Counted from the first letter of the stretch, positions 32,648 to 42,371 are shown. The stretch is 64,000 nt of DNA from Nostoc sp. XA010 (GCF_020829625.1 NZ_JAIVFX010000025.1:29561-93560), one strand, 5' to 3'. The notes: generated by a model not told the origin, from the sequence alone. Made by a program: numbers and translations.

Positions 32648-35260
32648 TCAATCCAGATTTTGTAGCCCCATCGCAATCTTACTATGCTTCTCAATTTGCC
32701 CCATGACTTGTTTTGCTCGTTGAATAACTACGGCTGGTAAACCCGCCAATCTTCCCGCCTCAATCCCATAAGACTTATCAGCGCCTCCCGGTTGAACTTG
32801 ATGCAAAAAGATAATTTGGTCGGGTAATTCTTTCACTGTCACTTGATAGTTAGCCACATTCGGCAAAATGCTTGCCAATTCATTCAACTCATGATAATGA
32901 GTAGCAAAAATCGTTCGCGCCCGAATATCCACTGCTATATATTCTGCCACCGCCCAAGCTATGGAAAGACCATCAAATGTTGCCGTTCCCCGACCAATTT
33001 CATCTAATAACACCAGCGACCTAGATGTGGCATGGTTGAGAATATTCGCCGTTTCATTCATCTCCACCATGAACGTAGATTGACCAGTTGCAAGATCATC
33101 TACTGCACCTACACGGGTGAAAATGCGATCGCATATTCCCAATCTGGCAAACCTAGCTGGTACAAAGCTACCAATCTGCGCCATTAACTGAATTAATCCC
33201 ACCTGACGCAAATAACAACTTTTGCCACTCGCATTTGGCCCGGTGAGGATAATCAAATCGGGATTGTCATTTGTAATTTGTTCTTGGTCATCTGCTAATG
33301 ACACATGACTAATGACTAATGATTCTTCACCTAATTGAGTCGAATTTGGCACAAAGAACCCCGGAGGTAAAGACTGTTCAACCACCGGATGACGGCCATC
33401 AACAATATTTATCTCCCTTCCTGACAACATTTCTGGACGACAGTAACCTTGATGCACTGCTAACTCAGCCAAACCACACAACACATCCGCCGCCGCCACT
33501 GCACGAGACAGATTGCGAATCACTTCCGCCTCTTGTGCTACCTCTTCCCGCAACGCCGTAAAAATCTCATATTCCAACTGATTTAAATCATCCCGCGCTG
33601 TGAGAATCCGTGCTTCCCGTTCTTTCAAATCTGGGGTGATGTAACGTTCCTCATTCGTCAGGGTTTGCTTACGGATATAATTAGCGGGTACTTGGTCAGC
33701 TTTGGTGCGGGAAATACTGATATAATAACCAAAGGTTTTGTTAAATCCTACCTTCAGAGTGGAAATACCCGTTTTAGCTCTCTCATCAACTTCTAAATTG
33801 GCAATCCATTGCTGATCCGCTTCTACAGTTGCCTTCCTTTCGTCCAATAGGGAATTTACACTAGGGCGAATCAATCCGCCTTCTTTGATTAGTATGGGTG
33901 GCGACTCGACAAGATGGGCGTGTAACTTTTGTGCTAATTCTTCCAACACAGTTGGGACTTTCTGCAAAGCTTTGAGGAATGGAGAACGCGCTTGGGTTAC
34001 CAAGCTGGATAATTCTGGTAAGCGTGAGAGGGAATCTGCCAAAGCTACTAAATCTCTAGCATTAGCTGTACCAGAACCCGCCCTGCCTGTGAGGCGTTCT
34101 AGGTCATAAATTTGGCGTAACAACTGCCGCAAATCTTGACGTAGGGGCGTATTTTCCATCAATTCTTCGATGGTATCTTGCCGCGCCCGAATGCCTTTAA
34201 TATCGAGTAGGGGTTGCAACAACCACCGCCGCAGAGCACGCCCGCCCATCGCTGTACTAGTTTTATCTAACGCCCAGAGTAGGGAACCGTGAAAAGTGCC
34301 ATCCCGGACGGTTTGGGTAATTTCCAGGTTACGGCGGGTTTGATTGTCAACAATTAGGTAGTCGGTGACAGTGTAGCTGCGGAGCCTTTGAAGGGTAACG
34401 GGGTTTTCTTTTTGAGTATCTTCCAGGTACTCCAGAAGACCGCCAGCTGCACGAACGGCAAGGGGAAGATGATCGCAACCGAGTCCTTCGAGCGATCGCA
34501 CCTTAAATTTCTGCAATAATCTAGGTCTAGCTTCGCCTTGGGAAAAAGGTACTTGCGATCGCAAACTATAGCAAAATGATGGTGGCAAACACTGGGGGAG
34601 ATGTGGCGAAGTTTCTCCGGGACGCAGCAAACTACCTAAATCAGGCGCATTTGTCGGAACCAACACCTCGGATGGTTGCAAGCGCATTAATTCCTGTGTC
34701 AAATGTTCTAAATCACTACCTTGAGTTGTGAGAAATTCCCCTGTGGAGATGTCTGCATAAGCTAAACCCCAATGATTTGCGGCAATTACTACTGCTGCTA
34801 GGTAATTATTGCGACTTGATTTGAGCATTCCCTCTTCTAGCAAAGTACCGGGGGTAAGAATGCGCGTTACTTCGCGTCGTACCAATCTACCAGCAGCTTC
34901 AGAAGCATCTTCCACTTGGTCGCAAATTACGACTGCATAGCCTTTTTCTACCAGCAGCGTCGCGTAGCGTTCCCAAGCATGGTGCGGAACACCAGACATC
35001 GCCACTCGCCCCTGTTCCCCAGCTTGTTTGCTAGTGAGAACTAATTCCAATTCTTGCGCTAGTTTTACAGCATCTTGGAAATAGCATTCAAAGAAATCTC
35101 CAACTCGATACAGCAATACCGCGTGAGGATATTTATCCTTCGTCTCGACATAATGCAAGTACATTTGACTTAGCTTACTGCGATCCACCTGTTGATGGTC
35201 AGAAATAAAAGTACTTGCATCGGGCTTGGTAGATGGAGTTTCAGAGTGAGAGGCGGTCAT
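32648..35260 (-). CDS. mutS: DNA mismatch repair protein MutS
   Basis: An 870-aa MutS. The mismatch-binding motif YRVGDFFECYF near residue 58 has the Phe-x-Glu clamp. Walker A is LTGPNASGKS, Walker B and signature are LLDEIGRGTATFDG, and IFATHYHEL is the switch. I start at MTASHSETPS; an ATG seven codons upstream is in frame. Just before Walker A the sequence EESLVISHVSLADDQEQI derives from a TGACTAA-type heptamer repeat (33304-33324) in the coding frame. No mutL is nearby. Confidence 0.95.
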   Translation of the reverse strand: MTASHSETPSTKPDASTFISDHQQVDRSKLSQMYLHYVETKDKYPHAVLLYRVGDFFECYFQDAVKLAQELELVLTSKQAGEQGRVAMSGVPHHAWERYATLLVEKGYAVVICDQVEDASEAAGRLVRREVTRILTPGTLLEEGMLKSSRNNYLAAVVIAANHWGLAYADISTGEFLTTQGSDLEHLTQELMRLQPSEVLVPTNAPDLGSLLRPGETSPHLPQCLPPSFCYSLRSQVPFSQGEARPRLLQKFKVRSLEGLGCDHLPLAVRAAGGLLEYLEDTQKENPVTLQRLRSYTVTDYLIVDNQTRRNLEITQTVRDGTFHGSLLWALDKTSTAMGGRALRRWLLQPLLDIKGIRARQDTIEELMENTPLRQDLRQLLRQIYDLERLTGRAGSGTANARDLVALADSLSRLPELSSLVTQARSPFLKALQKVPTVLEELAQKLHAHLVESPPILIKEGGLIRPSVNSLLDERKATVEADQQWIANLEVDERAKTGISTLKVGFNKTFGYYISISRTKADQVPANYIRKQTLTNEERYITPDLKEREARILTARDDLNQLEYEIFTALREEVAQEAEVIRNLSRAVAAADVLCGLAELAVHQGYCRPEMLSGREINIVDGRHPVVEQSLPPGFFVPNSTQLGEESLVISHVSLADDQEQITNDNPDLIILTGPNASGKSCYLRQVGLIQLMAQIGSFVPARFARLGICDRIFTRVGAVDDLATGQSTFMVEMNETANILNHATSRSLVLLDEIGRGTATFDGLSIAWAVAEYIAVDIRARTIFATHYHELNELASILPNVANYQVTVKELPDQIIFLHQVQPGGADKSYGIEAGRLAGLPAVVIQRAKQVMGQIEKHSKIAMGLQNLD
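33304..33324. repeat. TGACTAA STRR inside mutS
   Basis: About three ATGACTA heptamers inside mutS, close to the ATPase domain. The same unit is found near 46640 and 51480. Confidence 0.75.
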
Positions 35261-35397
35261 AGATGCTATCGAGTTACGCACGGAAATTCCACAATATCCG
35301 ATGATAACGTGATGTTATGGGCAAAGGGCGATCGCTCAAGGATATTTTACCTTTTTGTTCGACTGCTACGACGTGTAGGTGGCTGTGGCGGAGGTGG

Positions 35398-35871
35398 TTA
35401 CTGAGATTTTAGCTTGTCATCATCAGTCAAAAATTCTACATGGAAACCCTTTTGGTGATAGTGCCAACCCAAGATGACAATACTAGCATCACCCATAGAA
35501 GTCTTTTCTACAGCTTGATTGGGGAATTTAGCTGCTAATTCTTTTAATCCTTCTTCCTCCCAAAGAACAATTTGCTCACGGAACTTAGCCCAAGGCGTGG
35601 TTTCATCAGCTGCATAAGTTATGATTTCGGCAAATTTATGACCTGCTATACGTTTACTTTCTGAATTTACTGTTTTAGCTTGTGCAATGTGATTACCTGT
35701 TTCTATAACAGCAGCTAAAGGTAGTACCAGCGTTGTTAATTTTACGATTTCTGCCTCAATTTTCTGATTTACACGCTGATAATGCCAATCATTATTACCA
35801 GCAGTTTCTCTACCTGGAACTTGTAACCAAACGCATAAAAGCGAGGTATCGATGAGTAGCACCTTTCTCAT
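35398..35871 (-). CDS. PIN-like domain protein next to a dead AAA ATPase
   Basis: A 157-aa protein with a PIN-type acidic layout: Asp8 in LLIDTSLLCVWL, Glu57 in AAVIETGNHIA, Asp128 in MGDASIVI, and Asp150/151 in FLTDDDKL. It would act as a metal-dependent ribonuclease. It lies eight bases downstream of the AAA ATPase remnant on the same strand, so it was once the second gene of an operon. No antitoxin is adjacent. The frame itself is intact. Confidence 0.65.
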   Translation of the reverse strand: MRKVLLIDTSLLCVWLQVPGRETAGNNDWHYQRVNQKIEAEIVKLTTLVLPLAAVIETGNHIAQAKTVNSESKRIAGHKFAEIITYAADETTPWAKFREQIVLWEEEGLKELAAKFPNQAVEKTSMGDASIVILGWHYHQKGFHVEFLTDDDKLKSQ

Positions 35872-35879
35872 ATTAGTAA

Positions 35880-36780
35880 CTATTCATTATGAGAAAGGCT
35901 TCTTTCAATTGCACCCTTAGTTGTCATATCACCTAAAGAATATGATGCAAATAGCTTAGAAAAATTATCAATATCTTCTAAAAGAGTAAGCTTGGTTTCT
36001 CCAGTTTCTTTATCGCGGTGTGCGACAACCACAAAAGGAACTATTTCTGGACCTAAAGCATCAAGTAAAGCTGGGTTATGGGTAGTCAGTAAAATATCAA
36101 TTTTTCTTTTGCTGCCAATTTCCCTTAGTATTCTTACTAGCAATTCCGCACGCGAAGGATGAAGTCCATTATCTATTTATTCAATTACTAGCTGACTGCC
36201 TTCTGGCCGTGTAAATAATGCTGTGAGAATCGCTAGAAAACGTAAAGTTCCATCTGACATACTTCTAGCATCAATCTCTGTAATATGACCAGGTTTCCAT
36301 TCTTCTTGACAATAGAGCATGGCATCAGTACGAAACCTACCTACTTTTTGCGCCCATACTTTTTGTATATCACCTTCTGGTAGCTCTTTAATGTAGTTTG
36401 ATAGAGATGCTTCAACTTCCGCTTTCTGTTTTTTAGATAATGCTGCTAGTACACCAGCTATATTCGAGGCATCAGTTTCTAGCTTTTCACTAATTGGTGA
36501 GTAAGAGCGCATTTTAGAGGGAATAAGATTTAGAATAAAAATACTCTTAATATAATGATAAAAGTCATAGATAATTTTTTTTTGCATCTCATGGGAATTA
36601 AAATTTCCCTCAACAAACATAATATTAGTCAGGTATGTTTGTTATTTGTAAAAATTGCAAAGCTTCAACTACATTAGACTTACCACTCGCATTTGTACCA
36701 ATCAGAACAGTCAACGGGTCAAGTGGAAGCTCCGCATAACGGAAACTTTTCCAGTTTTCTAAGATGAGTTGCTTAAGCAT
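35880..36780 (-). pseudogene. AAA/OLD-like ATPase, broken in three pieces
   Basis: The reading frame begins MLKQLILENWKSFRYAELPL (36780) with Walker A GTNASGKSN, then ends at a TAA at 36625-36627. The next piece (from about 36620, another frame) picks up in the C-terminal half after a large internal deletion (about 150 codons by comparison with the family): ARSMSDGTLRFLAILTAL is the ABC-like signature, and Walker B QLVIE is cut by TAA at 36177-36179. The frame then continues IDNGLHPSRAELL, DILLTTHNPALLDAL to 35880. The TAA replaces the second Walker B glutamate (GAA to TAA). It resembles RecF/OLD-type ATPases of defence modules. Confidence 0.8.
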
Positions 36781-36890
36781 GATCAACTCCAAAACTCTAT
36801 CTACTTAAATTTAGCTCCTACCAGTGGCGATCGCACAAGCATTCTTACCCCTTTGGTGCGATCGCTCCAGTGGATAAATTATCCAAAAAT

Positions 36891-36994
36891 TTAAACATTA
36901 TAAATAGAGTTAGCATAAATAGCCATCTGCAATCGGTTACGCAAATTGAGGGGCAGATTAAACTTTGATCGTCCACCAGTAACAGGCGAATCAT
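36891..36994 (-). pseudogene. NarL-type response regulator reduced by internal deletion
   Basis: The start MIRLLLVDDQSLI (36994) is a clear receiver-domain N-terminus with the acidic pair. Within a dozen codons it jumps, in another frame, to LNLRNRLQMAIYANSIYNV, the last helix of a LuxR-type HTH, ending at a TAA at 36891-36893. Roughly 180 codons are missing. It lies downstream of a sensor kinase remnant on the same strand. Confidence 0.65.
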
Positions 36995-37126
36995 GTGAAG
37001 TGCAACTTTACCTAGGTAACAACTATTTAATCTACTAACGTAAAGTGCATAATTTCTAATTCTTGTTTAGATATATTTACCTACTATTGAATACTTACTC
37101 ATTTGCCTGGTGATCGCAATGGCAAT

Positions 37127-37676
37127 TCAACATTTCTGCTTACAACCATAACCGTGCTCAGTTTCCAGGTGGAAGTAACCTTCTAAGGCTGCAACTCGTT
37201 CTTGCATCCCTGTGATTCCAAATCCAGTCCTTTTTTCGTTGACAGCGACTCCCTTACCATTATCCTCAACTAGAAGGTTTACAGTGTGATTAGTAGCGAC
37301 AACCTGAATTTTGACTTCTGTGGCTTGTGCATATTTACAAATATTGGTCAAGAAAGCAACTGCGGATAACCACAATCAGATACAGCGTGGGTAAGATATG
37401 GAGATATCCCAATACTGTGCCGCTAAAAATCAAAATAATTGCGATCGCAGTATAAAGCACTTTCACCCAGGCATGACCGCCTGGTAATCTCAGACCCATT
37501 AAACCAAGCAACACCAAGATCAGCACATGTTGAACTGGTATACTTCGGTGTTTTAGACCTTCAATTACAGCGAGTGAACCGCAGCAGGTGAGCATCACCC
37601 ATTCGGTGTAGAGCAAAAAGCGAAAAGGATTGGGGCGGATGGGAAGTAACAGACTCATAGAAGTAGCTGGATGCAA
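37127..37676 (-). pseudogene. NarX/DesK-type sensor histidine kinase with internal deletion
   Basis: The N-terminal frame (37676-37335) encodes four hydrophobic segments, ending VVIRSC. A second frame (from about 37375) resumes at AFLTNICKYAQATEVKI, the N-box of the HATPase domain, then LLVEDNGKGVAV and GFGITGMQERVAAL. The HisKA_3 dimerisation region is missing. The junction near 37350 also shifts the frame. The C-terminus ends GYGCKQKC, lacking the usual last strand. Confidence 0.75.
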
Positions 37677-37937
37677 GGCTTTCTTTAATTAATACTCTCA
37701 ACCGTATCTTTAGCACCACAGCAAGCCAGATGTTTACAACTTTCGTTGTAACAGATGTTTTGATTTATGACGAAAGTTATAGACATATTTACTTAGCAGA
37801 CAACAAAAGTCAGAAAAAATTTATCTAATTAGTTGTGCTGCGATTCGAGACGTTTTTCAGATGTATACTTTTTGTAGAATCTCTAGGATAAATGCAGTTC
37901 ACAAAACACAAATTTGCAATTGTAAAGGATAACAGCT

Positions 37938-38651
37938 ATGGCGAATATTGTTGGAAATGACGCTAATAACATCTTGTCTGGTAAAGCCTCCAATGACTTT
38001 ATTGATGGCAAGGGAGGAAATGACTTTCTCTACGGAAACGCGGGTAATGACACTCTTGAAGGCAGGAATGGAAACGATAACCTTTACGGCCGCACGGGCA
38101 ATGACGTTTTAAGAGGCGGTAATGGCAGTGATTTCTTAGACGGTGGTACTGGTGTTGATATACTAACGGGCGGATCTGGTCAAGATACTTTTGGCTATTA
38201 TGATCCCCCATTTGCTAACGGTTCCCCAATGCCAAGTCCCAACGGTATTAGAGTGTTGAATCAGCCAGATAGAATTACCGACTACCAAATCGGTGTAGAT
38301 AATTTCGTCTTTGAAACTGGGAAACTCGGACTTGATTTTGGTGCCCAGGTTAAATACGCAGAAGGGGTTAGCTCTAAACTATCGGGTAATGCCAATGTAT
38401 TGGTCTTGTTCGATGCATTTCCAAATGCTGCTGCTGCTGCTAAAGCCATTGCTGATAACAATAAGATTACATCTGATGAAGGGTTATTTGTCTATTGCAA
38501 CTCTACACTTGGCTTTTCAAGATTAGTGTATTCTAATGACTTAGATGACGGCGGCTCGATTAGTGTTTTGGCTAATCTGACCAATCTCACAAGCACGTCT
38601 AACCAACCTAAGTTTTCGCCCCAAGACTTCTCTTTTATCACCCTTGCTTAA
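37938..38651 (+). CDS. RTX calcium-binding repeat protein
   Basis: A 237-aa RTX protein. Residues about 10-85 hold seven to eight nonapeptides (GKGGNDFLY, GNAGNDTLE, GGNGSDFLD and so on). The tail DTFGYYDPPF, then RITDYQIGVDNFVFETGKLG, ends in an SRLVYSNDLDDGGSI beta module common to cyanobacterial RTX proteins. There is no signal peptide, so type I secretion is expected. AAAGGA lies about 9 bases before the ATG. Downstream is a decayed copy of its own repeat region. The role is unknown. Confidence 0.85.
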   Translation: MANIVGNDANNILSGKASNDFIDGKGGNDFLYGNAGNDTLEGRNGNDNLYGRTGNDVLRGGNGSDFLDGGTGVDILTGGSGQDTFGYYDPPFANGSPMPSPNGIRVLNQPDRITDYQIGVDNFVFETGKLGLDFGAQVKYAEGVSSKLSGNANVLVLFDAFPNAAAAAKAIADNNKITSDEGLFVYCNSTLGFSRLVYSNDLDDGGSISVLANLTNLTSTSNQPKFSPQDFSFITLA

Positions 38652-38703
38652 CATGAATTTACAATTTTAAAGGTAGAGATGTAAAGCATAGCCTTTACGC
38701 TGA

Positions 38704-38842
38704 TAAAGGTAATGATATTTTAAGAGGCGGTAATGGCGACGATTTCTTAGATGGTGGTCTTGGTGTTGATACATTCACGGGGGGAGCTAGTAAAGATACT
38801 TTCAATTACGCAGATGCCATCTTTCCTAATAGCTTTCCAACA
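38704..38842 (+). pseudogene. Fragment of an RTX gene
   Basis: It encodes KGNDILRGGNGDDFLDGGLGV and DTFTGGASKDTF without a start codon. It matches 38094-38228 of the preceding gene with many substitutions, so it is an old partial duplication or remnant of a tandem paralogue. Confidence 0.7.
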
Positions 38843-38860
38843 CGAGGCAAAAAATATAAA

Positions 38861-38910
38861 AGCCAATTAGATAGAGTAATAATTCAGGTTTTTACTCTAT
38901 CTAACTGGCT
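38861..38910 (-). terminator. Rho-independent terminator of phoD
   Basis: Arms 38861-38879 and 38892-38910 (19 bases) pair with one G:T-type mismatch around a 12-base loop. On the minus strand, 24 bases after the phoD stop, the stem is followed by TTTTATATTTTTT. This is the clearest terminator in the window. Confidence 0.75.
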
Positions 38911-38934
38911 ATATTTCACTCAGTTTTTGATGAT

Positions 38935-40536
38935 TTATTTTTCTGGTGGTAAATCTACACTGTAAACAATTTTCCCTACCAAGTTACGCAGTGTTACTGT
39001 CATCACTTTTGTATTTCCATTAATTTTAACTCCTCCAAAGAATTGCAAACCTTCACTTGGAGGTCGATTTGCTTTCGTACCTGGAGGAAGGCTTTGAAAT
39101 ATTAATTGTGGGCCAAAGGTATTTTCTAATTCGTTTGGCCCAAATGTGCCAGAGTTAAGAGGCCCAGCGACGAACTCCCAAAAAGGCTTAAAGTCGTTAA
39201 ACTGTGCTTTAGCCGGGTTGTAATAGTGGGCTGCTGCATAATGTACATCAGCAGTTAACCAAACAACATTCTGGATATTCTTATTTTTGATAAATCGTAG
39301 TAAATCAGCAATTTCTAATTCTCTTCCTAAAGCTGGGCCATCTCCGTTAGCCCAAGCTTCAAAGTCCGTGCTACCGTCTCGAATTATCAGTCCCAGAGGC
39401 ATATCACTAGCAATCACTTTCCATGTTGCTTTTGATGATAACAATTGCCTTTTTAGCCATTGTATTTGTGTTCTGCCCAACATTTCTGTTTCTTTACTTG
39501 ATACTGGCTGACGGTTAGGTGTGTTTGGCCCCCGATAGGTGCGCTCATCTAGCATGAAAATGTCTAACAATGGGCCATAGTTGAAGGAGCGATAAATTTT
39601 CGCTTTATCTGGCTCATTTGTTTCATACCCAATAGGCAAATATTCTAAAAATGCTTGCCTTCCCCTTTCTGCTAGCAAGTTAACATCCTTAACTGTGTAG
39701 CGGTCATCGTTCAGGAGAAATTCTCCAGGATACCAATTATTTGTGGTTTCGTGGTCGTCCCACTGTGCCAATATCGGAACTTCAGCGTTGAAACGTTTGA
39801 TGTTTTGATCCAGTAAATTGTAGATATAGTTACCACGATATTCTGTGAGAGTTTCTGCTACTTTGGATTTTTCTGGTGTAGTGATGTTTTTCCAAATAGT
39901 GCCGTCGTCTAAAGTTACTTCTGATTGAATAGGGCCATCGGCATAAATATTATCGCCAGAATGAATAAAAAAGTCGGGATGAAGTTGGCGCATAGTTTCG
40001 TAAATTTTCATCCCACCGAAATCAGGATTAATCCCCCATCCTTGACCAGCAGTGTCACCACCCCACACAAAGAATATATCTCGCCCAGATTTGGGGGGAG
40101 TGCGGAAAGTGCCTTTGACAGCAGCGCTGTAAGTGCCTTTATAGTCTAAATCTTGGAAAATTACCCGATAAAATAATTGTTGGTCTGGAGGTAAGTTCCT
40201 CAGATAAAGTCGTGCTGTAAAGTCGCTATTTTTTAAAGCATTGGGGCCTACAACTCGCCGGACATTTTTAAAAGATTCGCTGGTAGAATATTCTACGATC
40301 ATTTTGGCGGGGCGATCGCTGCGACTCCAAATCACAATGCTATCTTTGGAAATATCTCCGCTAGCTACACCATAAGGTATAGCAGGACGCATTTTGTCAG
40401 AGGTGATAATTGCAGGCCCTTGGGCAAAAACTTGTGATTTTGATACAAGATTTGTGGCAATAATTCCACCTGCTGTGATAGTTGAACGCAGCAAAAACTG
40501 GCGGCGGTTTAGTCGTGATGGCCGATTAGATTCCAT
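38935..40536 (-). CDS. phoD: PhoD-type alkaline phosphatase
   Basis: A 533-aa secreted phosphodi/monoesterase. A Tat signal is present (SRLNRRQFLLRSTITAGG, cleavage near VFAQ). The PhoD metal-site motifs are VWGGDTAGQG, FFIHSGDNIYADGP, LAQWDDHETTNNWYPGE and VVWLTADVHYAAAHYY. It needs calcium and iron and is exported folded, freeing phosphate from organic esters. I start at MESNRPSRL; the frame extends five codons to a TTG at 40551. No PhoB box could be picked with confidence. Confidence 0.92.
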   Translation of the reverse strand: MESNRPSRLNRRQFLLRSTITAGGIIATNLVSKSQVFAQGPAIITSDKMRPAIPYGVASGDISKDSIVIWSRSDRPAKMIVEYSTSESFKNVRRVVGPNALKNSDFTARLYLRNLPPDQQLFYRVIFQDLDYKGTYSAAVKGTFRTPPKSGRDIFFVWGGDTAGQGWGINPDFGGMKIYETMRQLHPDFFIHSGDNIYADGPIQSEVTLDDGTIWKNITTPEKSKVAETLTEYRGNYIYNLLDQNIKRFNAEVPILAQWDDHETTNNWYPGEFLLNDDRYTVKDVNLLAERGRQAFLEYLPIGYETNEPDKAKIYRSFNYGPLLDIFMLDERTYRGPNTPNRQPVSSKETEMLGRTQIQWLKRQLLSSKATWKVIASDMPLGLIIRDGSTDFEAWANGDGPALGRELEIADLLRFIKNKNIQNVVWLTADVHYAAAHYYNPAKAQFNDFKPFWEFVAGPLNSGTFGPNELENTFGPQLIFQSLPPGTKANRPPSEGLQFFGGVKINGNTKVMTVTLRNLVGKIVYSVDLPPEK

Positions 40537-40551
40537 GATAAATAATGCCAA

Positions 40552-40832
40552 ACTTAAGAAGTATTACAGGATAAGTGTTTAGCACATTCTGTTATTCCAG
40601 CAAGTAAAGATTGGGTTATGCAAGGGTTAATAAAAAATTATTTTTTTAATGAGCGGTTTTTTATTCTATCTTGAAAATATAATCCTGAAAAAGTGGTGTC
40701 TAATTTCCTGAAGTTGAGTGCTACGCTGGGTTAGTCAATCAGGTATTTATAAATATATTATTAAATCCCATTGACGCTATAGAAGAGTCATTAATTATTA
40801 GTCATTTGTCATCGGTAAGGAATAAAGTATAA
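40552..40832. other. Intergenic region upstream of phoD
   Basis: AT-rich region containing the phoD promoter. I see no gene; a short TTAGTCAT-type repeat lies near 40790. Confidence 0.35.
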
Positions 40833-41096
40833 ACTTGCATTCAGACTCAAATCACTGATGACAAACAAGTAATTATTCGCATTTCCAATAATGTCCCAGG
40901 AGTTCCAGAGAGTTCCCAAAACCGATTGTTCGACCCATTTTTCACTACCAAACCTGTTGGCATAGGAACTGGGTTACATCTATCTATCAGTTATAAAATT
41001 GTTGTGGAAAAACACGGTGGACAACTGCAACCTATATCTGCTGTTGGCAAAGTAACTGAGTTTATTATTAAAACTCCCACTCTACTTAATTGTTAG
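40833..41096 (+). pseudogene. C-terminal fragment of a sensor histidine kinase
   Basis: An 87-codon frame without a start codon. It reads DDKQVIIRISNNVPGVP (N/G1 region), RLFDPFFTTKPVGIGTGLHL (F and G2 boxes of HATPase_c) and VVEKHGGQLQPISAVGKVTEF to a TAG at 41094-41096. It lacks the dimerisation domain and all sensor parts. It resembles the kinase cores of cyanobacterial GAF/PAS multi-sensor kinases. Confidence 0.75.
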
Positions 41097-41213
41097 CAAA
41101 TTCAAGATAGTTTACCGTAAAACTTTAGAGCAAAAAATAAGCAATAAGCAAAGGATAGACATTATTGATAAATAGTCAATATTGTCAAATTTCCTTAACT
41201 TACATATTTATTT

Positions 41214-42371
41214 TTAACTATAAGTTCCTGCTGTTTCACTTGGAATCTTTATAGGTTCCGACACGATATCATCTATCTTATTAAACTCTCCAGCCCTCCA
41301 GCTATCTGTTATATCCTTGATAAAACTGGCAATAGGAATCGCAATTAACAAACCCAGAACTCCTCCCAATTTTGCCCCTAACAGCAAAGAAATTACCACC
41401 CACACAGGATTTAGCCCAGTCAAATTGCCAAGAATTCTAGGTGCTATAAAATTAGAATTAACTTGGTCGATCGCAACAGCTACACCTAAGACTTCAACTC
41501 CTAACCAAAAGTTTTGCAGCGCTACCAACAAACTTACTATAGCGATACCTACTCCTGTACCAAAGGGGAAGAGAGAAAATAAACCAATACCGATACCAAA
41601 AAGTAGAGCTAAGGGAACTTGCAACGTCAAAAATGCCAGTGTAATTGTTACTCCTAACACAGCTCCCAATGTTGCTTGACCGATGAAGTAATTGTGGAAA
41701 TCCTCTCGGAGTAATTCCCGCGCTCTTAACCCAATATTAGCGGGAAGCCACTGAAAAACTCCGTCCCAAAGACGTTCACCGTTCAATATTAGGTAGATAG
41801 TCAGCACTACCGCCAGCAGCACGTTCAGCACAATACCAATGGTATCGACAGCAAAACCAAGAATTCTACCAGTGAAGGACTGAAGCTGGTTGGATAATCG
41901 CTCAAGAACTTGGGTAAATAAACCACTTAAATTAATCGGAAGTTGTTGTTGGCTTAACGCCCAATCTTGAAAAGTTTGCAACTGTTGAGTACCAGAATCA
42001 ATCCAACTGGGCAATATATTAGCTAGCTCAACGAGCTGTTGGATAATCAGGGGAACCAAGGTGATGCCTAAAGCCACTAAAACCACTAGAGTCAAAAGCA
42101 GCACTCCTGCGATCGCCACATTGCGTTTTACCCCTTGTTCTTGAAGAAACTGGATTGGATAGTTCAAGACAAAAGCTAGCAGGATGGCGGCGGCGATAAT
42201 GCTAACCAAGGGTTGAAAATACTGTATAACCTGGAGCAATAGCCAGCCATTGAGAATAATAATCGGAAATGCCAATCCTATAGTTAACCATCGCGGTAGT
42301 TTATTTGCTGATTGCATTAGTGATGACTCCACAAGAGTTCTAACTTTATTTTGGCTTTGATTTTGATTCAT
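41214..42371 (-). CDS. AI-2E family transporter
   Basis: A 385-aa membrane protein of the AI-2E (TqsA/PerM) family. It has about eight transmembrane segments, an extended periplasmic-side helical stretch (LSNQLQSFTGRILGFAVDTIG), and the family-typical HNYFIGQATLGAVLGV and PRILGNLTGLNPVWVVISLLLGAK. The proteins export small molecules or exchange ions; the substrate here is unknown. It is monocistronic and an ATG is at the start. Confidence 0.85.
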   Translation of the reverse strand: MNQNQSQNKVRTLVESSLMQSANKLPRWLTIGLAFPIIILNGWLLLQVIQYFQPLVSIIAAAILLAFVLNYPIQFLQEQGVKRNVAIAGVLLLTLVVLVALGITLVPLIIQQLVELANILPSWIDSGTQQLQTFQDWALSQQQLPINLSGLFTQVLERLSNQLQSFTGRILGFAVDTIGIVLNVLLAVVLTIYLILNGERLWDGVFQWLPANIGLRARELLREDFHNYFIGQATLGAVLGVTITLAFLTLQVPLALLFGIGIGLFSLFPFGTGVGIAIVSLLVALQNFWLGVEVLGVAVAIDQVNSNFIAPRILGNLTGLNPVWVVISLLLGAKLGGVLGLLIAIPIASFIKDITDSWRAGEFNKIDDIVSEPIKIPSETAGTYS

